NCBI GenBank assembly: GCA_013368445.1
Contig: JAACJO010000011.1
Coordinates: forward strand, 992,001-1,056,000
Direction: 5' to 3'
Length of the DNA stretch: 64,000 nucleotides
From: Leucocoprinus leucothites
Lineage: Eukaryota; Basidiomycota; Agaricomycetes; Agaricales; Agaricaceae
Positions 44,472 through 56,467 of the stretch are shown in pieces (positions within the stretch are counted from its first letter, which is position 1; the number at the start of each line of letters is the position of its first letter). Both the position numbers and the translations under genes were made by a program. The notes beneath the pieces are model-generated. The model was not told the DNA's origin and did not search any database. It worked only from the letters and a program-made list of their open reading frames with translations.

Positions 44472-47152
44472 ATGGGCAAGAATAAAAAACAGACAAAATC
44501 TAGTCATAATGAGGACTCGAACGACACGAAGCCTATAAACGTATATCTCCTCCACGACCCTGAGACTTCCTCATTCTAACGTAGCGCATTAATCTCGGCG
44601 CTAGAAAACAAAACCGACGCATTCGGTCATTAACTTTCTTTCCAACTATTTCTGGAGCTCGTTGGTCCTAGGCCTAGCAATCTTCACATACCTCGTATGT
44701 CTACCGTCTCTCAAACACGAGAAAGTCACTGAAGCAAGCGTAATTCAGCAACCTGGCGTATTGTTGGGATTGATCAACGACTGGATAGGCTCCTCTGAGC
44801 ATTGGGAAATTGCACCTCTAGCTGAGGGGCCCCAACCTGCTGTTTCAGCGCTGCAGGCAGATGTTGCGAAACAAGAGGCTGTTGTTCAAGCTTTCAAGGT
44901 ATGCTCAACTCGCCTGCTTTCTGCTCGCATCATTCACGAGTTTCGTATCAACAGCATGCTTGGTTGGCGTACGGTGCGTCTACTACCTCCCTGATCTGAC
45001 CTACGTCAGCTCACCTCTTCCGTAGAACGTGATGCCATGGGCGCAGACGAATACCACCCCATTAGTCACAGGGGTTCCAATCTCACCGAGGCAGGAGGAA
45101 TCGGCTATACAGTGGTCGATTCTCTTGACACGATGCTCATCATGGGGCTTGATGAAGAGTATCAACGCGCGAAGCACTGGGTGGAGGACAAGCTCTCATT
45201 TGAAAAGGATGGAGCCTTTAGCACATTCGAAGTGAGTCCTTTCTATCTCCTCTTTCTTATCTGCGTTATAACAAGTACATTCTTCTGGATAGACAACAAT
45301 TCGCGTTCTCGGAGGTCTTCTCTCAGCCTATCATCTCACCAACAATGATCCCATACTACTGAACAAAGCCATAGACCTAGCGGACCGCATTCTCCCCGTT
45401 TTCGATACACCATCTGGGTTACCTCTACCAATTATTAACCTGGCCGAGAGGAAGGGTTATCACACAGATGACCATCCAGGGCTCGTCAGTATAGCTGAAA
45501 TCGCGACTTTGCAACTCGAGTTTCGATATATGAGCGAAGTAACTGGGAACCCTATCTATTGGGTGAAAGCGGAAAAGGTAAGTCCTGTAACCCAAAAAAA
45601 TAGACTCAAAGCTGACTACATTATTCACAGGTCATGGAAATGATCCACAAGGCACGGCTACCTCACGGATTAGCGTCCATCTTCATGGAGTAAGACCACA
45701 ATCCTAGTCGCTCCTCCTACACCAGGGCTCACCCGCCATATTTTTTATAGCATTGAAGATGGCCAATATATTACTTCTCCCGTTCGTCTTGGATCAAGAG
45801 CGGACTCTTTCTACGAATACCTATTGTAAGCTGATCTATCCCTGAAAACACGCTTTTCACTGATTCCCTTCTAGAAAACAATACATTCAGACTGTAAATG
45901 ATCTGTTCCTTCCTTCGAGTTTTTACATTCTGATCTCCATACAACACAGGGATCAGCAGAAACCATCTATATGCACGTGCGTTCTCAGACTATCCCCCTT
46001 ACGTTCAAGACACATACCATGTGCACAGATGTACCTCGATGCTATGACTTCAATCCAAGGCCACCTCGTTAAAAAAACAAAAGCAGGAGGATACACCTAC
46101 ACCTCCGAACTACAACCCGAACGCCTTGAAAACGGGGAAATGTTCGTCTCTTTCCCTCATAACCACCCACCCCTCTTTATCCCTCAACTAATACCACAAC
46201 GTTCTATAGATCCTGGCGTCTAGTCCCAAAACAAGACCACCTCACGTGTTTCCTAGCAGGTTCACTCATGCTCGGAGCAGTCGCCGCGGAACCAAGAGTC
46301 CCACGTCATAAGATATCCCGGCCTCCTAGTCCTGATCAGCTTTCAGAATATGGTTTGCGCGATTGGAAGTTTGGTTCGGAGCTTTTGAAGACTTGTTTAC
46401 ATACTCATGATACTGCGACGTATGTCTCTTCTCCTCGATTGTTAGGACTTGGTGAAGCTGAGAGGTGTGATGTTGTTTTAGTGGTCTCTCGCCTGAAATC
46501 GTTCATTTCAGGATTCCGAGTGATGGGATGGATGAAATGCCTCATGCTCCTCCAGATTGGTATATCAAGGGTGCTCAGTACGTCTTTCATTCTCGAATTC
46601 ATTTACAAGGGAACTTAGCCCCGTATCAGGCGAGGAGAACCTGCGCCTTACACTGCAAGATACATGCTCCGGTAAGTTACGGCGAGTCACACCACTCTCC
46701 TCCACGTCCTTACCTGTTCTGTTGTAGACCAGAAACAGTCGAATCACTGTTCATAGCCTATCGCCTTACAGGTGATGAACGCTACAGAGAACGCGGATGG
46801 AATATTTTCCAAGCAATTGAAACGCATTGTCGTATCGAGACCGGAGGATATGCGACCATTCTCAACGTTGACGAAGTCCCAGCACAGAAAGAAGACAAGA
46901 TGGAGACATTCTTCTTGGTAAGCTCTATGCATGAGAGAGCGGGGCATGCAGACTGATGATAATCATAGAGCGAGACTCTGAAGTATCTCTATCTCCTGTT
47001 CTCTGATGACAGCGTGATCCCTCTTGACCGTAAGTCCTCATTCTTGCTCGCGCGAAGGACTCTAATCCTTCTACCTCATCACAGGCTATGTTCTCAATAC
47101 CGAGGCGCATCCTTTACCGATATTCACTCCGGCAGTCAAATTTGCACACTGA
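44472..47152 (+). CDS. Class I alpha-1,2-mannosidase (GH47), ER/Golgi membrane-bound
   Basis: Trims alpha-1,2-linked mannose from N-glycans in the secretory pathway. Sixteen exons join in phase (44472-44540, 44605-44898, 44955-44973, 45026-45231, 45293-45577, 45631-45689, 45751-45825, 45875-45893, 45950-45976, 46029-46141, 46210-46419, 46482-46577, 46630-46671, 46728-46917, 46969-47029, 47085-47152), giving 610 residues. A short basic cytosolic tail MGKNKKQTKS and a signal-anchor SLVLGLAIFTYLVCLPSL make a type II membrane protein. Family blocks follow in order: HAWLAYERDAMGADEYHPI, TVVDSLDTMLIMG, RVLGGLLSAYHL, GSRADSFYEYLLKQY, TCFLAGSLMLG, TGLSPEI, YMLRPETVESLFIAYR, DKMETFFLSETLKYLYLLFSD, and the final NTEAHPLP. 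All expected acidic catalytic positions appear intact. Confidence 0.93.
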
Positions 47153-47364
47153 CCAACTCAAAATCAATGTTTTATTTTGTCGTGCATGTAGCATACTCAT
47201 GTTTCTTTGAGAGGGATGTCATACAAAGCATAAACTAGCAGCAACAAGAATGCGGGGTGGTATGTAACCAAATTGCCGACAACCAAGTATGTACATTTGA
47301 GAGGCCAATGAACAATTCCAACCCCCCGTCGTTCCATCTCGATGATAACTTGGAAGCGATTCGT

Positions 47365-48311
47365 TTACTCGTCATCATCATCACCGCCCTCATCACCCTT
47401 AGCGGCGGCAGCAGCAGCACGCTTGCGCTTGACGCGACCAGGGCGACCACCACCGTACGGCGAGGTGAGAGCAAAGTCAATGTGTTTTTGGGAGTCGAGA
47501 CGGACGACGAATGAGGGGACGTTGACGACCTGTCGGCCAACACTAGAGAGCGATCTAAGTCAGCTCGATATGATATGATTGAAATTAAGTGTGACTTACC
47601 GGATGTGCCTTTGCCTGATCAAGACACGGGCGTGATGAATGCTCTTAGCGAGACCGCTCTTAAACACCTGAGTCTGAAGCCTCCTCTCCAAGAAATCCTC
47701 AATCTTCAAAGCCAACACGTAATCGAGACGCATGCGGCTCTCGTCGAGCACACCGATACGGACCAATCGGCGGATAAGGGCGTTACCCTCGAAAAGACGC
47801 TTGGGGTCTTTGTCATCGAGCTTGAGAAGCTCACGAGCGGCACGACGGATTTTAGAGAGGGTGAGAGCGATACGCCAGATTTCGCGCTTGTTACGGAGAC
47901 CGTACTCGCCGGCGAGCTATGAGAATCGGATCAGCAGGAAGTAATGAGAGTATAAATTCCGACGTGCCTTGAGCTCAGCATCGAGACGAGCGGACTCGAA
48001 AGGTCGACGGGGGACCTTGTAACTGCATCATCCATGATTGCACACGAACACCAAGGTTCAATTCAATCGCGCATGAAACCAATGTAACATGGCCACATAT
48101 AACGCGAGAGAGGGCAAGAGCACGGGAATGGGGGGCACATATGGCATGAAACAAGTCAGCGCTGTGCACACACCCTCCACCAAAGGTGGATCTTGAGGTT
48201 TGTGATTAAAATATCGATTACTCACGTCTTGCTGTGATTCCTGGGAGCCCTGGAAGCGAAGTCGGGTCAGCGCAACGACGAGAGCGGCGACAAATAACAG
48301 TACCTGGGCAT
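47365..48311 (-). CDS. RPS9: 40S ribosomal protein S9 (uS4)
   Basis: Five exons (48311-48304, 48249-48226, 48022-47968, 47916-47600, 47542-47365) give 193 residues, the standard length. The start [19 protein letters not shown], the core [18 protein letters not shown], the S4 RNA-binding region ([11 protein letters not shown] and [15 protein letters not shown]), and an acidic C-terminus GDEGGDDDE identify it clearly. The first exon is 8 nt. Intron 47917-47967 starts with GC (GCACGT): conserved residues ELK and LAGEYG on its two sides leave no room for a GT site. The intron at 48023-48225 is long (203 nt) for this genome. Divergent from RPL21. Confidence 0.97.
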
Positions 48312-48678
48312 TTTATTTTTTTACCTTCGAAGGGACTTGCTGTCTTGAGTCGAAAGCTTGATGAACGAGAGGCCTACCGAAGTATACACACAAACACCCG
48401 ATTAGGCGTTTATGCACAGCCACAACTATACAGTTAAGGCAGCCACCCGGTAACTGCCGGGTCCGTCCTCGCAGTAGTCTGTATTGGCGATCCACAAGAC
48501 ACTGACAAGACTCCGGCACTCCGCTCGACGGTGAGTATGCCCTTGGGCTCGACAACCGAAACATTGCTGACGGAACGAACTCCATCGTGGCTATCATATG
48601 GCTCGTCATTACGCTCGTTAAATCGACCATCGCATTCTTGGGCCCACAACAGACTCTTAGCCCTTTCTTCGAGACAAG
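48312..48678. promoter_or_regulatory. Bidirectional promoter region of RPS9 and RPL21
   Basis: 367 bp separate the two divergent start codons. Both genes encode ribosomal proteins needed in equal amounts, so a shared control region is likely. I did not find a clear TATA box. Confidence 0.6.
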
Positions 48679-49320
48679 ATGCCGCACTCGTTTGGTTATC
48701 GCGCGCGCACGCGCCACATGTTCAAGCGGGGCTTCAAAGGTGCGCATTCTGATCGTCTAGAGCCGAGATTTGGCTAATGATATCATATACTTGTAGAGCA
48801 CGGCCCCATTAAATTGTCGACCTACCTTACCAATTTCCGTGTCGGTGACATCGTCGACATCAAGGCTAACGCTGCCCAGCAAAAGGGCATGCCCCACAAA
48901 TTCTACCATGGGTACATCTTAGCCAAGCAGCTTTAATGGCACAGCTCATTTAAATTCTTTAGACGAACCGGTATCATCTACAACGTGACACCCGCCGCTG
49001 TCGGTGTTATCGTCTACAAGGTCGTCGGCAACCGCTACATGGAGAAGCGTGTCAATATCCGCGTTGAGCACATCAGGCACTCAAAGTGTCGTCAGGAGTT
49101 CCTCGACCGAGTGAAGTCCAACCATGATGCGCATGTTGCTGCTCGGGAGAAGGGCGGTGAGCACTGAACTCACTTGATCATAACTTGTTATTTATTTATT
49201 TTCACAGATCGTGTTGACCTCAGGCGCAAGCCCCTTGCTCCCCGGGAAGCCTACGTCGTGTCGATTTCCAATAATGCCCCCCAGACCATGAGACCCGTGC
49301 CATACGAGACAACAATCTAA
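48679..49320 (+). CDS. RPL21: 60S ribosomal protein L21 (eL21)
   Basis: Four exons (48679-48739, 48797-48911, 48963-49156, 49208-49320) give 160 residues, as expected. It begins [20 protein letters not shown] and continues [60 protein letters not shown] and [17 protein letters not shown], ending with the [19 protein letters not shown] segment. These are the conserved blocks of eukaryotic L21. It lies head-to-head with RPS9. Confidence 0.97.
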
Positions 49321-49753
49321 AAGGCTAGCGGTTGGAGTGTTCGTGATACTTTGTGGTGTGGTCTGTTTGTCTTGTTAGCTACGCTTTTCTTCCCTATGCA
49401 TCCTTCCCTTGCATACAATCTCCATGCACAAAATATTGACATAATATGACCATATGCATGTATCACTACACTCAGAATTCTTGAGGAAGACCATCCAATG
49501 CGGAGCCGTATGACCAGACAATCAAATCAGATATTAACACGCGGATATTTGGAGATAACAAGCATACATATCTCTGGCTTATCTGTCACGGTAATCCGGC
49601 CTCACTTACTTCCTCGTGTACTTCGATATCGAGTGAAAGGTGAGATCGGAATAATCAAAATCAATTAAGCATCGGATCTTCGTTCTCCAGCTGCTACATA
49701 AGCCTGGCGCTAGCTGCATATCTCCTGACTACTCTTGTCTCCAATCTACCATC
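49321..49753. other. Intergenic region between RPL21 and the dioxygenase
   Basis: Contains the RPL21 3' untranslated region and the dioxygenase promoter. No further feature seen. Confidence 0.5.
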
Positions 49754-51169
49754 ATGGCCATTGAACTCGCTCCTCTGCCTCTCCCCGCCTCAGCTGATGC
49801 TTCCAAGTTTGCTAACTTTGGGCGTGAAGTAGTTGGCTTGCATCCGGGTAAGCTGACCCCTGAGCAGCTGAAGGAAGTGCAAGAGGCACTGTACAAGGTA
49901 TGTCGTCATCGTTGACATTAACTCCAGCCCTTCAACACATCCCTAGTATGATGCCCTCCTCTTCCGCAACGTCGTCGTCACTCCAGAAGACCAGTATGCA
50001 CTGACCAAGGTGAGCTTCACATTCTTGCCCTGGGACGTAGACTGAATATGAGTACTACAACATAGTCCTTTGATCCGCAGTCCGAATCATACGGACATGG
50101 TAACAACAAGACTGAATCCACCAAAAAGTCCATCCTTCACCCGGATCTCAAGACCATCCCTCGCGTTCCCCAGGTCCAATTGATTGGCAATGGAACAGTC
50201 TACAACCACGAAGGTCTAGCCGAAGCCAAACTCAAACACCCTTCTCACACGACCTTCCACAAGACTCGAGTACCACCCGAGGACGATCTCAAAGCTACAC
50301 GGTTTTATCGCTGGCACATTGATGCCGCACTGTATGACCTCAACCCTCCGAAAGTGACGACGCTATACGGATTGAAGGTCCCACAAGGTGATACTCAGAC
50401 ATGTCGATATGACGATGGGACAGGCGATGAATTGACTGTACCCTTGGGCACGACGGCTTTCGTCTCCGGACGGACCATGTTTGATATTTTGCCTAAAGAG
50501 TATCAGAGCCTCGCTGTTCGCTCCAAGGTCAGGTATGCGCCGCATCCTTACGTATGGATGGCACCTGCGCGAGCGATGTCGACGGGATTGGGAATTGAGA
50601 GTGAGGGCTTGGAATTGCCATTGGATGAACTGCCACCCTGGGAGGAGGCGAAGGTTAAGGTGTTTCCCATCGTATGTGATTGGAGCTATCCACGGTCAGA
50701 ATGCGCCCTAACATGTTAAAATTGTCGTAGACGTGGAAGAACCCTGTCACTGGAGCCTTGCATTTCCAGGTCCATCCTTGTGGCGTAAAGGAACTCCTAG
50801 TCGACCCACTGCCAGAAGGTGCTGATCGTGACGGCGCATTATATCCTGACGGTGCGCATATCACGGATCTCAAACAAGTTCGTGAAATTCTATACAAGAT
50901 GCAACGCCCGGCTATCGCTCCTGATGTGGGTTACCTCTTCTTTTCTCAGCGTGATTTGACAGATGTACTCATGGTGAGGGTTCGAATAGCTTGTTTACCC
51001 ACACGACTGGCAAGAGAACGACTTTGTACTTTTCCATAACCGTGGGGTCCTTCATAGCGTTGTTGGTGCATTTTCTCCGGACCAAGTCAGGGCTTTCCAT
51101 CAATGCAACTTGGCTGCCTCCGATGAGCCTACTGGGCCAAATGTAGATGATGTCAAGAAGTATGCATGA
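49754..51169 (+). CDS. Fe(II)/2-oxoglutarate-dependent dioxygenase, XanA (xanthine dioxygenase)-like
   Basis: Five exons (49754-49897, 49947-50009, 50066-50671, 50731-50925, 50990-51169) give 395 residues. TauD-type fold: the iron-binding HxD is in FYRWHIDAALYD, the distal His in LVYPHDW...DFVLFHNRGVLHSVVG, with a following region that would supply the 2-oxoglutarate-binding Arg. The RVPQVQLIGNG block, the length and the overall layout match fungal XanA, which oxidises xanthine to uric acid without a molybdenum enzyme. Assignment to xanthine rather than another TauD substrate rests on recognition of the family, not on active-site proof. No purine-pathway gene is adjacent. Confidence 0.85.
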
Positions 51170-51348
51170 TCATTGAAATAAGGATTTCTGTATAATGGGA
51201 TTTTGTATGAGCGTGTATTGATAGGAGTTTGTAATAGCTAAATGTTTCGATACGTAGTAGATCGATAGTATGAGGAATGGAGGAAGGATAGCATAGCGTC
51301 CTATGAATATTGATGTCGTGAAAGCCAATCTTTCCTAATATCATCTAG

Positions 51349-52900
51349 GTGTGGAGCCTCGTGTTGGGTCCTCACAACATCGTGGCCAAACTCATCCCGA
51401 AGGATCGATCTGCAACATTTCCTCGGCAAAGCCTTCCGCTAAAATTGTTTTCAGAGCACAGTCCTTCCTCTTACGAGTTTTCCCCATCCGAAGAAGGGTC
51501 CCCAGAGGTTTTTCTCTGGGTGATTGGTGGATCAATAGAGAAAACGTGAAGGTATTCAAGGCAGGGGGCGTATAAGAGGTGGGCCTCCTCTTCGTCGCTA
51601 TCTAATAACTCGAAGACGCGAAGGATGTCTTGAATACAAAACCAAGTAAATCCTGTAATTGAACAGTAGCGCAACGAAGGAAATCGAGACAATGTCCCCT
51701 GTGATAGTAGCGTGTAGGCATATTGTCTAGAAAACTGTCCACCGATTAAGACCTCATCTACATTCGAAAAGCGCGGATGTTTTCCCGGCACCCAAGGCGT
51801 TTCAAACTCGGGTATTCCACACTTGAGCTGTTAAAGTATAGTGTTGTCCCTCGGATGGTGACCATGTAATTATAGAAATCTTCGACACTGGCTCGACATG
51901 TGGAAATAATGACGCGCTTGAGGTTTCCGAGCATGGTCAGGTCCTCATCGGACTGGTAGAAACCTTCAAGGGGTGACTTCACGCGCTAAAAATGATGACG
52001 TTGCCAAAACCAACGCTCGGTTGTTTTAGGGAACACAAGGTGTCGTATCAACGTCAGTACTGGTGGCTCCAGAGTACCCGATCTCAAGGTGCTCAAGGTG
52101 GGGTAAGGTGACAGGAAAAAGAGGGGTTCGTTGGGTTTTGCACCTATCCCTGCACAAACTAGTCAGAGGTCTCGTAGAGTTGGCGAATTGGAGAGGAAGG
52201 AAAGGAAATTGGAAACCGAGGGACGGTCATCTGTGGGCTGGTTGAAGAGGGCGAGACGCGTGAGATTTCGGAAATGATTATTTGGCCATGAGGATATACA
52301 GCATGGAGAGAGCTCTTGTAGAAGAGGAGTGTCGTCATTAAAAATAAGTGGAAGTACGGTGGAGGTACGATTTATTTCACGTGGATGTATGGGAGATAAA
52401 GAGCGGAGACGTGGAGCAGGTTTCTTGAGGAGTTCGCAAACCTTGGGTTTGTAGTCCCGGTGGCTTTTTATATGGAGCTCTTCAAGTCGAGATATTTCTG
52501 CGAGCGCCCCCAGGAGTAAAGGTGGTTTCAAAGGCGCTTCAGGCTCAATTTCTTCGGGTCGAGCTGTCGTCTCGCTATGGTGAATGTAAATTGGTGATAT
52601 CTTGGAGCGTTGAAAGAAAACATGGGCGGAGCTATTCATCGAGTCATCTGTGATGTGGATCTAATTCCATATGTCTAAGGTAGAGTGTGCAGTTTCGCGC
52701 CAATAATTGCAAACGCTAGTTACGATAGTCCAGGGACGTAAATCAGGCTTTGCGAAGGCGAGCAGGAGACTATTCCGCTCGCACAAGAGCATTCGAAACA
52801 CTTGAGATAGTAGCTCTGGTGGGAGACGATTTGGGTGCGGGGTGCGGGATGCGGGGCGTCTCTAAACATTTCAGACAAGAGAGAGCCAAGTTGGAACGCT
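51349..52900 (-). pseudogene. F-box/LRR pseudogene
   Basis: Minus-strand sequence from about 52,860 encodes an F-box, NRLPPELLSQVFRMLL, followed by VCNYWRETAHSTLDIWN. An in-frame TAG at 52661-52663 interrupts the usual next segment IHITDDSMNSSA, which continues in the same frame. Downstream, leucine-rich-repeat pieces (LGALAEISRLEELHI, LLQELSPC, LPHLEHLEIGYSGA, NLKRVIISTCRASVEDF, LCCREN-like, LRYCSITGFTW) lie in different frames without plausible introns; a TGA stops the main frame at 52163. No start codon is in frame with the F-box, which abuts a GC-rich microsatellite. I read it as a decayed member of the F-box family. Confidence 0.65.
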
Positions 52901-53575
52901 GATCTTCCATGTCAAGAAGCTATGTAAGGGCCGTGAATGCTTGAGAGCCTGAGCCGACATTCTGAGCACTAGACGGACGAACAGTGCCGAGATTCAAGCC
53001 TTTTTCAAGCCTTTAACCGTCTGACCGTGAGATAAGCAACTCAAGAAAGTAGACAGGAGTTAAATTTAACTCTTACTGAAGGGGAACAGCTGGTATCCAG
53101 AGCAATTATTGACTCGAAAGCTGAGAGAGGTCCAAGGGATTGCGAGGCAAGCTGCAATGGTCGAGGACCAAAGATCAACGTTTTAAAGGAAGGGGATATC
53201 ACTGACGGGAAAGGCTTCGTCTAGTCAAAAGTTTTGAGACCTGTAAAGGTGTCAGTAGCTCCTGCTTATTTGTACGGGCGTTACCTTATGTAGAACCAAG
53301 TCGCCCATAGTCGCTGATCACGTCAATAGTAACTCTGGTCTTCGTATGCACTCTATCTCTGTGGCGAAACAGACAAGGATAAGTATTTAGCAGCCCTGTT
53401 TACACGTTTAATTTATGTATTATTTCTTTCTCCATGTTTCAAACGAGTGGCAAATACGACCAATAAGGGCAGGAGCACTTTAACCAAGATGAGATAACGC
53501 ATAGTAAAAAGACCAATAACTTGAACAGATGAAATCCATATATCAACCATAGGAGAAACCTTCGAGTCTGATCCA
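52901..53575. other. Intergenic region
   Basis: No supported gene; it lies upstream of the F-box pseudogene and downstream of the NDPK-like gene. Confidence 0.45.
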
Positions 53576-55485
53576 TCACGTGGCGACAGTCTTAAAACTC
53601 GACGGAGGTGGCTTTGACACTCTCCGAGTCTTCTTAGCAGCAGCGGCAGCCTGAGCCTGAGCCTCCGCTTCCATCTTAGCGGCCCTCAGAGCTGCACTCT
53701 TGTTCGTCCTGGGAGCAATCGTTGGTGGCGAAGAAATGCTACTAGGGCGAGGTCGTAGCTTCCCGGCTGCGCTGGCTGGTCGACTGAGGCTCGATGAGGC
53801 ACCAGCTGCAGGATCAACGTTGGCTGTGCCTGAGCCCGTGGACGCTGCTGTGGACTGGGGAGTGCGCGTATCAAGAGCCGATGATGCTCGCCGTGATAGA
53901 GGAGGTCTGGAGAGCGACTGTGATGACGACGCTTGTGGGCCGACTGACCGTCGTCTCGAAGCTACGGAGTCTGTTGACGTCGTACGCGATAGCGTTGGCG
54001 TACCCCTGACTGAGCATATATTAACACCGAAGTCAGCAATCGATCGATCGAGAGCTTATGTAGCGAGAAACAGGTACATACACGAGGTCGGAGGCGTCGC
54101 TCCACCTTCCTTCTGTGATTGCCTCAACGCTGCACTCTTGTTTAGCCTCGGTGCGACCATGGGCGGCTTCACACTGGCGACACTGATCGTTTCTCGACGC
54201 TTGTGCCCAGGAACTCCCTCAAATGTAGCCTTAGGTTTCTCTGCACTCCGAGTGCCTGCGACAGAACCATCGGTAGTTGAACGTTTCTTCATAGGGGGAG
54301 TGAATGGTGCTCTTCCACTCGCCGCTGCATCTTTGGCAATTCGCAGCGATGCTGCCTTTGTCATACGCGGAGCGATAGTAGGAGGTGCAATGGACGCGAC
54401 AGCAATCGATTCCACGCGTTTGTGTCCCGGTACATTCGCGAACGTCTGAGCATGGCGTTCTTTGGATATGGGTGTACGAGGTTTGTTAGGAGACTTATCA
54501 TCAGCCACTGCACCAGTGATGCGAAGCGCAGCCGCGCGTGTCATGCGTGGCACGATGTCGGGTTCAGCATTGGTGGCGGGCACGGGTCGTGCTCTGAACG
54601 GTGATTTTCCGTTACTCCCGTTCATTGTAGAGGCGCCGGTGATGCCACTCGAAGCATATCCCTCTTCGCTCCTGTCGGTCCGAAGGGATTCCATAATAGA
54701 AGAAGATAATGAACGCATAGAGCCATAGCGATCGGTATCACCTTCAGATGGGAGCTCGGTACTGCGGAAAGGCGGAGAGGATGCGAAGAGGGCAGATATT
54801 TGCATTTCCGCGGTTTGTGTGTCTGGTGAGCCCATCAATGCATTCTGCTGGAGAGAGATGCCGTAAAGTGCACGGAGAGAATTTGGAGCTTCAACGCGTG
54901 CAAGCTCTGGATCTTGGTCACCCATGAGGGTATTCCATACTTCAACCGCGCGTTTACGCTCCAGGACATAGACCCAAACAGGACCCCTTCAGTAGTTGAG
55001 TGGGCTGAGAAAGTCAGACTAATGTTGAAAGAACTCACTCGGCCAATGAATCTGCATCCTCGCCAAACAGATCATACAGGGTATCCGGGTCTGTCTCTAC
55101 GTCAAACTCCATCTGCCGTTCCTTCACGATCTGTGGAATTAAGTAAAGCAAACGCGACATTTAATCACCGCATGTCGTGATAGACTTTTCGACATACCTC
55201 AAAACTGGCCTCCTGGATTCTTGGCTCAATGTTAAAACGATGCTGGAGAGCATGATTCTTGATAATGGCAACTGTGCGCGTCACAGGAGCAGAGCGAGCC
55301 ATTGAGGACGAGAGAGAAGGTTCTTGATGGTCGGGCGGAGCATGCAGCCCGTTAGGCGTGACACTCGGACTGATGCTTTGCCGCTCAACAACCGCGTGGT
55401 TGACCAGCTCTTCATGATTGTTGACTGGAAGGCTCTCGCGCGGTTGAAGGGGAGAACTAAGGGGCGGCGGTGTTGGGGTCTCCAT
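53576..55485 (-). CDS. NDP-kinase-fold protein lacking the catalytic histidine, with a repeat tail
   Basis: Four exons (55485-55198, 55130-55039, 54986-54084, 54005-53576) give 570 residues. Residues 70-190 follow the nucleoside diphosphate kinase layout: TVAIIKNHALQHRF (lysine kept), IQEASFEIVKERQMEF, GPVWVYVLERKRAVEVWNTLMG, NSLRALYGI, and NALMGSPDTQTAEMQI at the active-site position. There the NxxHGSD motif reads NALMGSPD, with Met178 replacing the phospho-accepting His, so kinase activity is not expected. The rest is disordered and contains four copies of an APRxxKxAALR-like motif (VPRMTRAAALR, APRMTKAASLR, APRLNKSAALR, APRTNKSAALR) and two copies of a VPGHKRxE(S/T)I(A/S)VAS block. A basic Ala-rich helix precedes the stop. 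The function is unknown; a nucleotide-sensing or scaffold role is speculation. Confidence 0.85.
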
Positions 55486-56467
55486 CTCCGAAGAGGCTAG
55501 TCTGTTCTGGGTTAAAGCTCAAGGAGCAAACGAGATAAGATGGGGGAAATCCCCTCTGAGGGAAAGTAACAAAAAGAAGAAAAGAGAGTGCGGAGGATAA
55601 AGCTGTTTGTGATCCTAACCACTCTTCCCATCCATTTCCTCTCCTCATCATTCCGTGGCAGACCCACAAATGTTTCAACAAAGACCCCGAACACCAGCCT
55701 CGTTTATCATAGTCTCCCCCTTATCCCCATGACTTCTACCTGGGCACCACCAGCAACAAGGTGCACTCGACACAACATAACACAACAGAACCTTCGCATC
55801 AAATTCGGTCGGAAAGCTTCTAAAAAAGCAGTGAAAGTGACTAGAGTTCCAGAGGTCCAGTACATCTCGTGTCAACTTGGCAACCCCTCGTGTAACCATG
55901 GGCACATCTCGGCAAACTTGACAGATCAGAAAATGTCCAAGGGATGGATACAAACCTGAACATAAAAAATGTACCTATTTCCTCACTCCGGGACTGGGGC
56001 CAGAAAGTTCTCAAGAGCAGCGAATATCATTCAGAAGCTTCATCAAATTGTACGGAATGATTGCTGATGGGTCCTGAGACGGTCCAACAAATTTCCAGCT
56101 CGCAGAATGAACAAGCACAAGGCTTCTCAGACTGACTGGTATCTGTAATGCTTATCCGAAGGCTATCTAAACAAGTGGCCCGCTCATGACCTTGAGTTAG
56201 GGAGAGAGCTAGAGTCCGGCGTAATGATTGACCTTTGTCTCGCCACAAAATGGGTTTCGAGATTTGATCAGAAAATAAACGGGAGCGGGAGCCTCGATAC
56301 ATGGTCCCCTGCCTGAATTGGCGTGACTAACTGCCACTAATCCTTCGCGGGGAGAGTTTGCACCAGTAATCATGGTCTCACGGAAACAGGATGGTTTCTT
56401 CATGCTGTTGAAGCCATCATTCTAATTTCTACAGTGTCCTCTTGGGCCAAAAAGCAAAACAGCTAAC
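55486..56467. other. Intergenic region between the NDPK-like gene and tRNA
   Basis: Promoter of the NDPK-like gene on the right of its start codon, then featureless sequence. Open frames of 85-123 codons on both strands show no family features. Confidence 0.45.

Noticed and set aside
47575..47922. 115-codon plus-strand frame
   Set aside because: Antisense of the RPS9 main exon.
48023..48225. Possible C/D-box snoRNA in the long RPS9 intron
   Set aside because: A GATGATG occurs near the 3' end, but there is no matching D box or terminal stem in the right place.
53700..54449. 249-codon plus-strand frame
   Set aside because: Antisense of the repeat tail of the NDPK-like gene, crossing its intron.
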